Positions 50,441 to 59,677 of a stretch of 64,000 bases of DNA are shown here, piece by piece. Under the pieces are notes generated by a model that was given only the letters and a program-made list of their open reading frames with translations, was not told where the DNA came from and made no database searches. This DNA comes from Streptomyces griseoluteus (GTDB taxonomy: Bacteria > Actinomycetota > Actinomycetes > Streptomycetales > Streptomycetaceae), in contig NZ_SRRU01000014.1 of NCBI RefSeq assembly GCF_004784465.1, positions 47,471 through 111,470 on the forward strand, given 5' to 3'. Position 1 is the first letter of the stretch. The number at the start of each line of letters is the position of its first letter. Both the position numbers and the translations under genes were made by a program.

Positions 50441-50896
50441 CTACAGGGGGGTGATCCGCCGGATCGCGTACTGGTCCATCAGCTTGCCTCGGGTCGTCTC
50501 CAGCCGGTGGGCCAGGATCTCGGCCACCGTGCGCACCAGCGACAGCCCGAGCAGCGGGTCCTCCACGCACAGCGCGAGCACGGAGGGCCCGTCGAACTCG
50601 TAGGCGCGGACGTTGCTGAACGCCACCGCTCCGAAGTCCCACTCGTACGGCGGAAAGAGCCAGGACCAGCCGAGCAGGTCACCGGCGCCGAGCGTGGCCA
50701 CGGTGATGTACTGCCGGGAGGTCACCTGCTGGTCCAGGGAGACCGCGCCCGAGCGGATCACCCAGAACCGGTCCGCGACGCCGCCCGCCTCGAACACACG
50801 GGTGTCCTCCGGGAAGGAGACCTCCTTGGCCAGCTCCATCAGCCGTTCCCGCTGGGCCTGTGGCAGGGCGGTGGGCAGTTTGATCGCTTTGGTCAT
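50441..50896 (-). CDS. Cyclic-nucleotide-binding domain protein
   Basis: A 151-residue stand-alone Crp-like sensor domain (VSFPEDTRVFEAGGVADRFW, AGDLLGWSWLFPPYEWDFGA) with no HTH. Without a DNA-binding domain it probably acts through protein contacts. ATG 50896 is preceded by AGGAG. Its relation to the cNMP-binding kinase at 35748 is similarity in domain type only. Confidence 0.85.
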   Translation of the reverse strand: MTKAIKLPTALPQAQRERLMELAKEVSFPEDTRVFEAGGVADRFWVIRSGAVSLDQQVTSRQYITVATLGAGDLLGWSWLFPPYEWDFGAVAFSNVRAYEFDGPSVLALCVEDPLLGLSLVRTVAEILAHRLETTRGKLMDQYAIRRITPL

Positions 50897-51016
50897 ACGC
50901 GGGGCTCCTCACCGGCGGCCGTTCGGGTGGTTCCCTTTAGCCCATTGGAGCCGCTGCCGCCGCGCGGGGCACCTCGAAGGGGCGGCCGCGCGCGGGCCCG
51001 CCCTGCCGAGGGCAGG

Positions 51017-51053
51017 AAAAAGCCCTGGCTGGACGGGGGAAGCCAGCCAGGGC
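51017..51053 (-). terminator. Rho-independent terminator (minus strand)
   Basis: GCCCTGGCTGG and CCAGCCAGGGC form a perfect 11-bp stem. AAAAA flanks it at 51017-51021 on the plus strand, so the minus-strand transcript ends in UUUUU. It terminates the small gene at 51158-51415. Confidence 0.85.
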
Positions 51054-51157
51054 AGTCAATGCGGAAGCGCGCGGAACACACGGGTACCGGTCCGGGTCGC
51101 GCCCCGATATGGGTGAACGATAAACCACAGGGCGTCCGACCGGTATGGATACCGGCG

Positions 51158-51415
51158 TCACGTGACGTGCCTCACTCCCGTCGCTCCCGTCCCCTCGGCG
51201 TCCACCGGCCGGCTGCCCGGCGCGATGATCTCCGTCAGCACCCCGGCCACCACCTGGTACGTCAGCGCGCGTTCGGTCGCCTCCCGCGCCCGGTCCGGAT
51301 CTGTGGCCGTCAGGCTCTGCGCCCGCTCCAGCCACACCCGCTCCTCCTCGGCGGCCAGATCCCGGCTCCGCCGGATGCGCCGCAACAGTTCGTCCGCGTC
51401 CACGACATCGCTCAT
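51158..51415 (-). CDS. Small hypothetical protein
   Basis: An 85-residue acidic, helix-rich protein (MSDVVDADELLRRIRRSRDL at the start) with no recognisable domain. ATG 51415 has GGAG 6 bp upstream, and a classic terminator follows its stop, so it is a true gene. It is divergent from the anti-sigma-like ATPase operon at 51566, which hints at a stress role but proves none. Confidence 0.7.
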   Translation of the reverse strand: MSDVVDADELLRRIRRSRDLAAEEERVWLERAQSLTATDPDRAREATERALTYQVVAGVLTEIIAPGSRPVDAEGTGATGVRHVT

Positions 51416-51465
51416 GCCGGGCTCCTACCCGTTCAGCGCGCGGTAAAGGCACGCGGGCGGACGGT

Positions 51466-51489
51466 GTTTGACATCGCCGCGCGGGGTGA
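51466..51489 (+). promoter_or_regulatory. SigB/SigH-type promoter candidate
   Basis: GTTT (51466-51469), a 14-bp spacer, then GGGTGA (51484-51489) fits the Streptomyces stress-sigma consensus GTTT-N14-16-GGGTAY, except for the last two bases. It lies 77 bp upstream of the ATPase start. Confidence 0.45.
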
Positions 51490-51565
51490 GCCGCAAGGAA
51501 GAGACCCCGGCCGTCCGGCAGCCCCCCCGGAAAGACCGGGCGCCACGCCTGGGAGGGACGACACC

Positions 51566-52003
51566 ATGTGCGAGCAGCACGCGACCAGTGCCCCGGCCGT
51601 GCCGCGGCAGAGCCGCAGGACCATGGCGTACCGGCCGGCCGACGCCCGCAGAGACGTACGCCGCGCGGTGACCGAACGCTGTCGTGACCGCGCGCTCACC
51701 TGCGCCGACGAGACCCTTGAGGACGCCCTGCTGGTCGCCTCCGAGCTGACCGCCAACGCCATCCTGCACGGCGGCGGCATCACCCGCTTCGAGGTCGACG
51801 TCGACGCCCGCGGCGTACGGCTCTCGGTGAGCGACCGCAGCGACGAACTCCCGGACACCACTGCCCGGCTGGACACCGAGCCCGACCGGAGCCGCACCGG
51901 CGGCCGGGGGTGGCCCATCGTCAGCCTCCTCGCCCGTGACGTACGGGTGGCCGGACTCCCGCGCGGCGGCAAGTGCGTCACCGCCGTCGTACCCCTGCGC
52001 TGA
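51566..52003 (+). CDS. ATP-binding anti-sigma-type protein (HATPase_c_2)
   Basis: A 145-residue GHKL ATPase (ALLVASELTANAILHGGGIT N-box; GGRGWPIVSLLARDVRV G-box). It is followed 50 bp downstream by a SigB/F-type sigma gene, so it probably sequesters that factor. ATG 51566 has GGGAGGG upstream. The N-terminal 20 or so residues are not conserved. A stress-type promoter candidate lies at 51466-51489. Confidence 0.85.
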   Translation: MCEQHATSAPAVPRQSRRTMAYRPADARRDVRRAVTERCRDRALTCADETLEDALLVASELTANAILHGGGITRFEVDVDARGVRLSVSDRSDELPDTTARLDTEPDRSRTGGRGWPIVSLLARDVRVAGLPRGGKCVTAVVPLR

Positions 52004-52053
52004 ACACGGCCCCCTCCCGGCCGCGCACCCGCCACCGTCAGGAGCGCTCGTTC

Positions 52054-52881
52054 ATGCCGATCCACCCCGCGAACACCTCTTCCGCCGAAGCCGCCCGGCC
52101 TCGGCGGAGCCACGACGACGCGCCCGACACCACCGCCCTCTTCACCCGGCTCGCCGCACTGCCGGACGGCCCCGAACGCGATGCCCTGCGTGCGGAACTC
52201 ACCACCGTGTGGCTGCCCATGGCCCACCGCATCGCCGGCCGCTTCCGGGACCGGGGCGAGAACGTGGAGGACCTGCGCCAGGTGGCCGCGCTCGGCCTGG
52301 TCAAGGCCATCGACCGCTTCGACCCCGGACGCGGCGCCTTCGAGAGCTACGCCGTGCCGACCATCACCGGCGAGGTCAAGCGGCACTTCCGGGACCGCAC
52401 CTGGGCGCTGCGGGTACCGCGCCGGGTGCAGGAGCTGCGCAAGCGGGTCCGCGTCGCCCGCCGCGACCTCACCGACCGGCCCGGCGGCCAGGCGCCCAGC
52501 GTGGCGGGCATCGCCGGGCACACCGGGCTCACCGAGGCGGAGGTCACCGCCGGGCTGGAGGCGCTGGACAGCTACACCACCCTCTCCCTGGACGCCCAAC
52601 CGGCCGGCGAGGGCAGCACCCTCACCGACAGCCTCGGCGCCCCCGACCCCGCCTACTCCGTCGTCGTCGACCGCGAGGCCGCCCGGCGCAGTCTGGGCCG
52701 CCTGCCCGAACGCGACCGGGACATCCTCTACATGCGCTTCTTCGAGGACCTCTCCCAGAGCCGCATCGCCGCCCGCCTGGGCATCTCCCAGATGCACGTC
52801 TCCCGCCTCCTGCACCACATCTGCGCCCGCGTCCGGGACGAGGTCCAGGACCCCCGCGCTGACGGGCCGCTCAAGCGGTAG
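52054..52881 (+). CDS. SigB/SigF-family RNA polymerase sigma factor
   Basis: A 275-residue stress-type sigma factor. Region 2 is VEDLRQVAALGLVKAIDRFD and YAVPTITGEVKRHFRDRTWA. Region 4 is ERDRDILYMRFFEDLSQSRI followed by AARLGISQMHVSRLL. It is 25-30% shorter in the N-terminal extension than the sigma at 4280. ATG 52054 has AGGAGCG upstream; the upstream in-frame ATG at 51973 lies inside the ATPase gene. It forms a two-gene unit with the ATPase. Confidence 0.9.
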   Translation: MPIHPANTSSAEAARPRRSHDDAPDTTALFTRLAALPDGPERDALRAELTTVWLPMAHRIAGRFRDRGENVEDLRQVAALGLVKAIDRFDPGRGAFESYAVPTITGEVKRHFRDRTWALRVPRRVQELRKRVRVARRDLTDRPGGQAPSVAGIAGHTGLTEAEVTAGLEALDSYTTLSLDAQPAGEGSTLTDSLGAPDPAYSVVVDREAARRSLGRLPERDRDILYMRFFEDLSQSRIAARLGISQMHVSRLLHHICARVRDEVQDPRADGPLKR

Positions 52882-52890
52882 GGGCGGCCG

Positions 52891-55146
52891 TCACTTCTTC
52901 GCCGCCTCCACCTTCACCGGGACGCCCAGCGGGCGGGCGAGACCGGAGACCGCCTCGTCCAGGCGCTGGAGGTGGCGCAGGACGCGGTCGGTGACGCGGC
53001 CGTAGCGGGGGGTGGCCAGGGTGCCGGGTTCCAGCATGGAGGCGATGCTCGGGCCGGCCTCCAGCTCGGCCGGGGAGTGCGGGTCGCGGACGTGGTCGGC
53101 GAGCGCCTCGATGTTGTGCACGATCCGGCTGCACACCCCGCTCAGCCGGGGATCGGCCGCGATCGACGGGTTGCTGGGCAGCAGCTCCGCCGTGGCCGCC
53201 AGCGACCGCCCGTGGTACGCGCAGGTCTCCAGCAGCGCCACCACGTACCGCGCGGTGTCCCGGCGGGAGCGCAACGGGGTGACCGGGTGGGTCAGCGGCT
53301 TGGTCGCGGCGCGCAGATCGGCCAGCGCCTGGTCCAGCTCCCGGGCCTGGTCCACCAGATCCGTGTGCGGCCGCCCGCTGAGCTGGTCCACGGCCGCCTG
53401 CGTCAGCTCGGCCAGCTTGTCCAGCACCTTCACCAGCAGCTCGTTGGTACGCCGGTCGGTGCGCACCGGCAGTACGACCGCCGCCGTGATCACCCCGCAG
53501 GCCGCGCCCAGCGCCGTCTCCTCCACCCGCAGTACCAGCACCGACGCGCTGTACGTGTTCAGCAGCGTGTAGAGCAGCCCCAGCGCCGCCGTCACGCAGA
53601 ACGACATCAGCGTGTACGACAGGGGAGCGGTGTAGAACATCGCGAACACGAACACCAGCACCAGCGCGAACGCCGTCCACGTGTGGTGTCCCACCGCGCC
53701 GGCCAGCCCGATTCCGGCGACCACCCCGAGGACGGTGCCGAGCAGCCGCCGGCCGCCCTTCACCAGGATCTCCCCGGTGGAGGTGGTGTTGATGAACACG
53801 ATCCAGCAGGTCAGCACCGCCCAGTACCAGCGCTGGTGGGACAGCAGCTCACCGCCCATGATGGCCAGCGACGCCCCCACCGCCACCTGGATGGCCGCCC
53901 GCGTCGTGGGGCGCCGGAGCCCGGTCTCCCCGGGCTTCTCCGCGTCGGGTTCCTCGTCGATCTCGATCGCCGCGTCCTCGGCGTCCAGCTCCTCACGGGA
54001 CCGGCTGGTCGCCGGGGTGTCGTCGGACTCGTCCTGCGGGCCGTCCAGCGCGGTCCGCAGACCCAGCACCGCGCGCGCCGCCTCACCGATGCCGCGGAAC
54101 ACGTCCTGCACGGCCGGGGACGCGTCGGGCAGGTTGTCCTCCTCGCGGTAGCCCAGCAGCCGGTTGCGCACCTGGGCCAGCGCCGTGCCGGACGTCTCGC
54201 CCACCGGGCGCAGCACCAGCAGCCGCAGCGCCTCCAGGTCCCGGCGCATCGTCTCCGTCGCGGGGTCCCGCACCGGCAGCATCCGGCCGGGCGGCACCGG
54301 CGCGCCCGGCAGATGCAGGGTGAGGGTGTCGGTCCGCTGGGCGCTGCGCGCCGTGAGCAGCATCAGCCCGAGCCGCTCGGCGGCGATCTCGGCGTCCGCG
54401 ATACGCCGCTGCACCAGCCGGGCCATCGCGTCGTCGGAGGTGCCCCGCTCCAGCCGGCCCTGGATCATCAGCGCCGTCTCGTGCAGCCGGGCCGTACCGG
54501 TGCGCAGGTCCTCCACGACCTTGTCCACGTCCTCCGGGCCGGCGTCCAGCAGCTCGATCTGCGTGCCCAGCAACTGCCCGAGCCGGGCCCGGAAGGCCCG
54601 CCGCAGCCGGTCCAGCGTGCCCGCCTCCGTCTGCGGCATAAGCACGAACCGCGCGAACGCGCTGCACCCGACCCCCACCGTGATCACGATGTACAGCGAG
54701 GGGAGCATCGACGGCGTCGCCCGTACGAACAGCGACAGGAAGTAGACCTGGAAGCCGATCAGCCCGAGCCCGGTGGCCCGGTCGCCGAACCGGCGCGCGT
54801 AGACCGCCGCGAAGATGATCAGCAGGAAGGAGATGTCGCTGACCAGCGGCCATTGGTTCAGCACCGCCCCCGCCGACACCGCGGCCAGCGCCACCGGCAG
54901 GGACAGTGCCACCGTGACGGCCTGCTTGCGGCGGTCCGTCTCCCGGACGGCGAAGGTCGCCGCCATCGCCGCCATCGCGCCCGCGACCAACTGGGGGACC
55001 GGGAAGCGCAGCGAGGCCAGCAGGATCAGGGTGAGGGCGATCGCGGCCACCATGCGCAGGCCCGCGATCAGCCGCAGCAGTCCCGGATCGGACGCGGCGA
55101 GCCGGTCCCACAGCCGTACCAGAAGCGCCCGTCCCCTTGCCTTCAC
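52891..55146 (-). CDS. FUSC family membrane protein
   Basis: A 751-residue protein of the fusaric-acid-resistance (FUSC) type. Two membrane blocks (about residues 25-170 and 440-560) flank a soluble helical region, with a further cytoplasmic C-terminal helical region. Examples are VAAIALTLILLASLRFPVPQ and WAVLTCWIVFINTTSTGEIL. Such proteins export aromatic acids or other organic anions. GTG 55146 begins the homology. It converges on the sigma gene with 9 bp between stops. The 20-bp-stem terminator at 55273 insulates it from ndh upstream. Confidence 0.87.
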   Translation of the reverse strand: MKARGRALLVRLWDRLAASDPGLLRLIAGLRMVAAIALTLILLASLRFPVPQLVAGAMAAMAATFAVRETDRRKQAVTVALSLPVALAAVSAGAVLNQWPLVSDISFLLIIFAAVYARRFGDRATGLGLIGFQVYFLSLFVRATPSMLPSLYIVITVGVGCSAFARFVLMPQTEAGTLDRLRRAFRARLGQLLGTQIELLDAGPEDVDKVVEDLRTGTARLHETALMIQGRLERGTSDDAMARLVQRRIADAEIAAERLGLMLLTARSAQRTDTLTLHLPGAPVPPGRMLPVRDPATETMRRDLEALRLLVLRPVGETSGTALAQVRNRLLGYREEDNLPDASPAVQDVFRGIGEAARAVLGLRTALDGPQDESDDTPATSRSREELDAEDAAIEIDEEPDAEKPGETGLRRPTTRAAIQVAVGASLAIMGGELLSHQRWYWAVLTCWIVFINTTSTGEILVKGGRRLLGTVLGVVAGIGLAGAVGHHTWTAFALVLVFVFAMFYTAPLSYTLMSFCVTAALGLLYTLLNTYSASVLVLRVEETALGAACGVITAAVVLPVRTDRRTNELLVKVLDKLAELTQAAVDQLSGRPHTDLVDQARELDQALADLRAATKPLTHPVTPLRSRRDTARYVVALLETCAYHGRSLAATAELLPSNPSIAADPRLSGVCSRIVHNIEALADHVRDPHSPAELEAGPSIASMLEPGTLATPRYGRVTDRVLRHLQRLDEAVSGLARPLGVPVKVEAAKK

Positions 55147-55272
55147 GCCGCCGCGCTCTCTCTCCCGTGCCGGACCATGATCTACGACCCAGGATGTCAC
55201 GACGCCCCACCAAGCTCGCCGCTGGCCAGCGGACACGGGCCCGGCGCGCCCGCGCCCCCGGGATCACGGGCC

Positions 55273-55328
55273 CCGGGTTGCCGGAGGCCGCCGCCCCCGC
55301 GACGGGACGGCGGCCTCCGGCAACCCGG
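55273..55328 (-). terminator. Very strong terminator of the ndh gene
   Basis: CCGGGTTGCCGGAGGCCGCC pairs perfectly with GGCGGCCTCCGGCAACCCGG (20-bp stem, 16-nt loop), 10 bp past the ndh stop on the minus strand. Confidence 0.85.
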
Positions 55329-55338
55329 CTCACCCGGT

Positions 55339-56733
55339 TCAGCCCCCGGTCACCTTCCCCCGCACCTTGCCCTCCGCCTCGGCCTTCCGCACCTCTTCCC
55401 GGACCTGGTCCGGTGTCAGATAGGAGTCGGTGTACTCGAAGTCCTTGAGCTGGGCCGGCTTGCGGGCCTGGAAGCCGGTACGGACGAAATCGTCACCGGC
55501 GACGGCGTTCAGCAGCCAGTTCACCATCACCCGCGCCTTGGCGACCCCGGTGCGCAGCGCGGACCAGTGGTAGCCGCGCGCCACGGCCTGGGCGAGGATG
55601 CCGTGCAGCTCGATGCCGAGCGGCCGGGACACCGCGTCCTTGCCGCCGAGGTCGACCACGAGACCGAGGTCCTTGTGGACGTACGGCTCCAGCGGCTCGC
55701 CGCGCAGCGAGTGGATGATGTTGTCCGCCACCTTCGGGCCCTGCCGCATGGCGTGCTGCGCGGTCGGCGGGCAGATCGCGCCCTCCTCGCCCTTGGCGAG
55801 GTCCGGCACGGCCGCCGCGTCACCGAGCGCGAACACCCCGTCGTGGCCCGGCACGGTCATCTCCGGGGTCACCGCGAGCCGCCCGCGCACCGTCTCGGCT
55901 TCCATCGTGCCGATCAGAGGGCTCGCGACCACACCGGCCGTCCAGATCAGGGTGTGCGACGGGATCACCCGGCCGTCGGTGAAGGTGACCTCGTTCTCCG
56001 TCACCTTGGCGACCGACACCCCGAGGGAGACGTCGATGCCCCGGTCGCGCAGGATCTTCAGCGCCTGCTTGCCGAGCCGGTCGCCCAGCTCCGGCATCAG
56101 CTTCGGCGCGATGTCGATCAGATGCCAGCGGATCAGGCTCGGGTCCAGCCGCGGATAGCGCCGGACCGCCGCGTGGGTGAGCCGCTGCAGGCAGGCCGCC
56201 GTCTCCGTGCCCGCGTAACCGCCGCCGACCACCACGAACTGCAGCCGCGCCCTCCGCTCCTCGGGGTTGTCGCTGGCGTCCGCGAGGTCGAGCTGCGAGA
56301 TGACGTGGTCACGGATGTACGCGGCCTCCGCCAGCGTCTTCATGCCGAAGGCGTGCTCGGCGAGGCCGGGGATGTCGAAGGTGCGGGTCACGCTGCCCGG
56401 CGCCAGCACCAGGTAGTCGTAGGGCTCGTCGATGATCTCGTCGGTGATGCTGCGGATGACGCAGACCTTCGCCTCCAGATCCACCCCGATCGCCCCGCCC
56501 GGAATGATCCGGGTGCGGTACTTCTTGCTGCGGCGCAGCGAGACGGCGATCGACTGCGGCGTCAGCACGCCGGAGGCGACCTGGGGCAGCAGCGGAAGGT
56601 AGAGCTGGTAGGAGAACGGCGTCACCAGGGCGACGTCCGCCTCGTCGGGGCCGAGTTTGCGCTCCAGCCGGCGGACGCACTCGACTCCGGCGAAGCCGGC
56701 GCCGATCACCAGAATCCTGGGTCGTCGTGTCAC
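55339..56733 (-). CDS. Type II NADH dehydrogenase (NDH-2)
   Basis: A 464-residue two-dinucleotide-domain flavoprotein. FAD site: RILVIGAGFAGVECVRRLE. NADH site: LQFVVVGGGYAGTETAACLQ. The C-terminal GVFALGDAAAVP and the final helices (QVREEVRKAEAEGKV) resemble NDH-2 membrane-anchoring tails. It oxidises NADH and passes electrons to menaquinone without pumping protons. GTG 56733 places the FAD motif at the N-terminus; the upstream 63 codons lack homology. Its own transcript ends at the terminator at 55273. Confidence 0.88.
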   Translation of the reverse strand: MTRRPRILVIGAGFAGVECVRRLERKLGPDEADVALVTPFSYQLYLPLLPQVASGVLTPQSIAVSLRRSKKYRTRIIPGGAIGVDLEAKVCVIRSITDEIIDEPYDYLVLAPGSVTRTFDIPGLAEHAFGMKTLAEAAYIRDHVISQLDLADASDNPEERRARLQFVVVGGGYAGTETAACLQRLTHAAVRRYPRLDPSLIRWHLIDIAPKLMPELGDRLGKQALKILRDRGIDVSLGVSVAKVTENEVTFTDGRVIPSHTLIWTAGVVASPLIGTMEAETVRGRLAVTPEMTVPGHDGVFALGDAAAVPDLAKGEEGAICPPTAQHAMRQGPKVADNIIHSLRGEPLEPYVHKDLGLVVDLGGKDAVSRPLGIELHGILAQAVARGYHWSALRTGVAKARVMVNWLLNAVAGDDFVRTGFQARKPAQLKDFEYTDSYLTPDQVREEVRKAEAEGKVRGKVTGG

Positions 56734-56934
56734 GGTGTTGTTCCCTTCTGCGGCTCCCGTCGGTCCGGGTGGACGCCGTTCGCATGCCCGGGACCACTGC
56801 CACCACACCCGATCCCACCGTGCTCCGAGCCGTTCCGCCAGTCGGAAGCACCCGGCGGCGAACGCGGGGGCAGCAGCCTGCCCCTCCACGCACCGGAGTA
56901 ACCCGATTCCGCACCGGTACACCTCCCGGCGCTC

Positions 56935-57369
56935 TCACCAGGGCAGGAAGGCGTGGATGTCCTTGCCGTCCTCGACCACCACCACGCTGACCTGGTCGCA
57001 CAGGGTGTGCACCAGATGCCAGCCGATACCGCCGCCGCCCGAACTCGGCCTGAACGGACGCGGCTCGGGCACCACCGTGCTGGTGTCGTGCATGGTGACA
57101 TGCACCCCGTCGAAGGTGCGCCGCATCCGCAGTCCGAACGGGCCCGGCGCGAACTGGACCGCGTTGGCCGCCAGCTCCGTCACCACCAGCAGGATGTCGT
57201 CCCAGTACTCCGGCGCGCTCGGCGGAGCCTCCCGGGCGAGCCCGCGCAGGAACTCCTCGGCGGCCAGCCGCGCGCCCGTGACGTTCGGAAGTTCGCCGGG
57301 GAAGCTGTAGGCACGCTCGTGCGCCCTCTCGGAGGGAGGTGTGCCGTCCCAACGCCGTTCTGTCGCCAT
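56935..57369 (-). CDS. ATP-binding anti-sigma-type protein (HATPase_c_2)
   Basis: A 144-residue GHKL ATPase (ILLVVTELAANAVQFAPGPF N-box; SGGGGIGWHLVHTLCDQVSV G-box). No sigma gene is adjacent, unlike the one at 51566, so its target is unknown. ATG 57369 is preceded by GAGATGG. It lies upstream of ndh with a 201-bp gap. Confidence 0.85.
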   Translation of the reverse strand: MATERRWDGTPPSERAHERAYSFPGELPNVTGARLAAEEFLRGLAREAPPSAPEYWDDILLVVTELAANAVQFAPGPFGLRMRRTFDGVHVTMHDTSTVVPEPRPFRPSSGGGGIGWHLVHTLCDQVSVVVVEDGKDIHAFLPW

Positions 57370-57516
57370 CTCGCATTCCCCGGCCCGGTCTCCCGGAGCC
57401 GGCCCGGATACGGGCCTCGCACTCCGGGGCGGTCATCGTCGCTGGTCAGTTCACCAGGGCGGGTTCCCAGCGCGACGCGGATTACGCGTGATCGAGTCGC
57501 CCAACGGGGGAGCGGC

Positions 57517-59421
57517 TCACCGGAACACGTCGTCCGGCTCGTCCCAGTCCGCCGGTTCCGGGCTGCGCCCGCCCCGCGCGGCACGCGAACGAGCCTTGTA
57601 CATCGCGTCGATCTCGGCCGCGTAGTGCCGCGCGATGACGTCCCGGCGCAGCTTCAGCGACGGCGTCAGCAGACCGTTGTCCGGGGCGAACGGCTCCTGC
57701 ACGACCCGGTAGACCCGGATCGACTCGGCGCGCGACACGGTGCTGTTGGCCGACGCGATGGCACGGGCCAGCTCCTCGCGCAGCGCGCTCTCCTCCCGGC
57801 TCTCCCGTCCCTCGAAGTCGCCCTGCAGCGCCAGGGCGGCCCGCCAGTGCGAGAGGAACTCCGGGTCCAGGGTGATCAGCGCGCCCATGCAGGGCCGGTC
57901 CTCGCCGACCACCACCGCCTGATGGATCAGCGGGTGCATCCGCAGCCGCTGTTCCAGCGGGGCGGGCGCCACGCTCTTGCCGCTCGAGGTGACGATGAGG
58001 TCCTTCTTGCGGCCGGTGATGGTCAGATATCCCTCCCGGTCCAGCCGCCCGATGTCCCCGGTCGACAGCCAGCCCCCGCGCAGCACGCCGCGGGTGCGCG
58101 CCTCGTCGCCGATGTAGCCCTGGAACACCGACGGGCCGTGCAGCAGGATCTCCCCGTCCTCGGCCACCCGGACCTCGGTGCCCGGCAGCGGCACGCCCAC
58201 CGTCCCCGACTTCTCCCGGCCCAGCGGCTGCATGGTGATCCCGCCGGAGGTCTCCGTCAGTCCGTACCCGTCGTGGATGTACAGGCCGATGCCCTCGAAG
58301 AACAGGGACAGTTCACGGCTCAGCGAGGACCCTCCCGAGGTGCCCCGCCGGGCCCGGCCACCGAGCGCGGAGCGGAGCTTGCGGTACACCGTCCGCTCGT
58401 ACAGGGCGTGTTGGAGCCGCAGATCCAGTCCGGGGCCCGTGCCGATGCCGAGCCGGGCGCGCTCCTCGGCCTCCGCGAAGTCCCGCGCGGTCTGCGCCGC
58501 CCGCTCGAACAGCGCGCCCCGGCCCGCCTGCTGAGCCGTCCTCAGGAACGTCTTGTACAGCTTCTCGAACACCGAGGGGACGCCGTAGAGATACGTCGGC
58601 CGGAAGGTGCTCAGCGCCGAGGCGAGCGCCTCCTGGGACACCTCCGGCTCGTGCGCCATCAGGAAGCCGCCGCGCAGGCACAACGTCTGGATCATGATGC
58701 CGTAGACGTGCGAGAACGGAAGGAACGCCAGTACCGAGGGCTGCTCGCCCGGCTGCGCCGCCGTGTGGCCCCAGCCGGCCAGCAGCACGTCACACGGGTA
58801 GGCGAGTCCGCGGTGGCTGAGCGCGCAGCCCATCGGACGGCCGGTGGCGCCGGAGGTGTAGGTGACCGCCGCGGTGGAGTCGGGCAGCACGATCCGGCGC
58901 AGCGACTCCACGGTGGTCAGCGGGATGTCCACGCCACGCTCGGTGAGTTCGGTCAGCGCGCCCGCGTCCAGCTGCCAGACGTGCTTGAGCCGGGGGAGCG
59001 CCGCGCACACCGTGCCGACCGTCATCACCCCCAGTTCGTCCTCGACCGCCACCGCCACGCAGGCCGCGTCCCGGAGCATCCACTCCACCTGGTCCCGCGA
59101 GGACGTCGGATGGATCGGGACGATCTCCGCGCCCACGGTCCACAGCGCGTGCGCCAGCACCGTCCACTCGTAGCGGTTGCGGGCCATCAGGGCGACCCGG
59201 TGGCCCGGTGAGATCCCGGCGGCCACCAGCCCCTTGGCCAGCCCGACCACCTCGTCCCGCAGTTGGCCGGCCGTGACCGTCTCCCAGCCGTCGGGGGCGC
59301 CCTGCGCGTGCCGGGCGAGCAGGGGGAGTCCGGGGTTCTTCTCGGCTCTCTCGAAGACAGTGTCGGCGAGCCCGCCGGCGGGCGGCGGGAACGCTGCCGG
59401 AGCGGAGGCGACGTCGCGCAT
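57517..59421 (-). CDS. AMP-dependent long-chain acyl-CoA ligase
   Basis: A 634-residue adenylating enzyme. The ATP/P-loop motif is AVTYTSGATGRPMGCALSHR, the acyl/AMP site is GLYIHDGYGLTETSGGITM, and the hinge is LTITGRKKDLIVTSSGKSVA. The catalytic Lys near the C-terminus is in LTPSLKLRRDVIARHY. It activates fatty acids to CoA thioesters via acyl-AMP. ATG 59421 has AGGAG 6 bp upstream. It is the only gene of its transcription unit. The C-terminal tail beyond residue 610 is charged and Arg-rich. Confidence 0.9.
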   Translation of the reverse strand: MRDVASAPAAFPPPAGGLADTVFERAEKNPGLPLLARHAQGAPDGWETVTAGQLRDEVVGLAKGLVAAGISPGHRVALMARNRYEWTVLAHALWTVGAEIVPIHPTSSRDQVEWMLRDAACVAVAVEDELGVMTVGTVCAALPRLKHVWQLDAGALTELTERGVDIPLTTVESLRRIVLPDSTAAVTYTSGATGRPMGCALSHRGLAYPCDVLLAGWGHTAAQPGEQPSVLAFLPFSHVYGIMIQTLCLRGGFLMAHEPEVSQEALASALSTFRPTYLYGVPSVFEKLYKTFLRTAQQAGRGALFERAAQTARDFAEAEERARLGIGTGPGLDLRLQHALYERTVYRKLRSALGGRARRGTSGGSSLSRELSLFFEGIGLYIHDGYGLTETSGGITMQPLGREKSGTVGVPLPGTEVRVAEDGEILLHGPSVFQGYIGDEARTRGVLRGGWLSTGDIGRLDREGYLTITGRKKDLIVTSSGKSVAPAPLEQRLRMHPLIHQAVVVGEDRPCMGALITLDPEFLSHWRAALALQGDFEGRESREESALREELARAIASANSTVSRAESIRVYRVVQEPFAPDNGLLTPSLKLRRDVIARHYAAEIDAMYKARSRAARGGRSPEPADWDEPDDVFR

Positions 59422-59615
59422 GCGCTGCTCCTGGAAGTACGGAGGGTGACCCCGCCGATCGGCTCTGTGTCGGCGGTGCACGAATGTAGCGCGGGGAAGC
59501 GGTTTCGGTGCGGGGAAGGAGAAAGTCGTGATCCCCTGATGACCTGCGGGTGTCCGGTGGGTCCCGGGTGTCGCCGTTCCGTACGGGTATCGGCGCGGGC
59601 GCCGGGGCGCGCCGA

Positions 59616-59654
59616 GAGGGGCGGCCGGGGTCGTCGTGACCCCGGCCGCCCCTC
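59616..59654 (-). terminator. Terminator of the glgB transcript
   Basis: GAGGGGCGGCCGGGGTC pairs perfectly with GACCCCGGCCGCCCCTC (17-bp stem, 5-nt loop), 23 bp past the glgB stop on the minus strand. Confidence 0.8.
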
Positions 59655-59677
59655 GTCGGGCGCCGGTCGCGGCGGGC

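Noticed and set aside
52972..56901. Very long plus-strand open frame across FUSC and ndh
   Set aside because: It lies antisense to two clear genes, has low-complexity Arg/His/Gln/Gly translation and no ribosome site; it is a by-product of high third-position GC.
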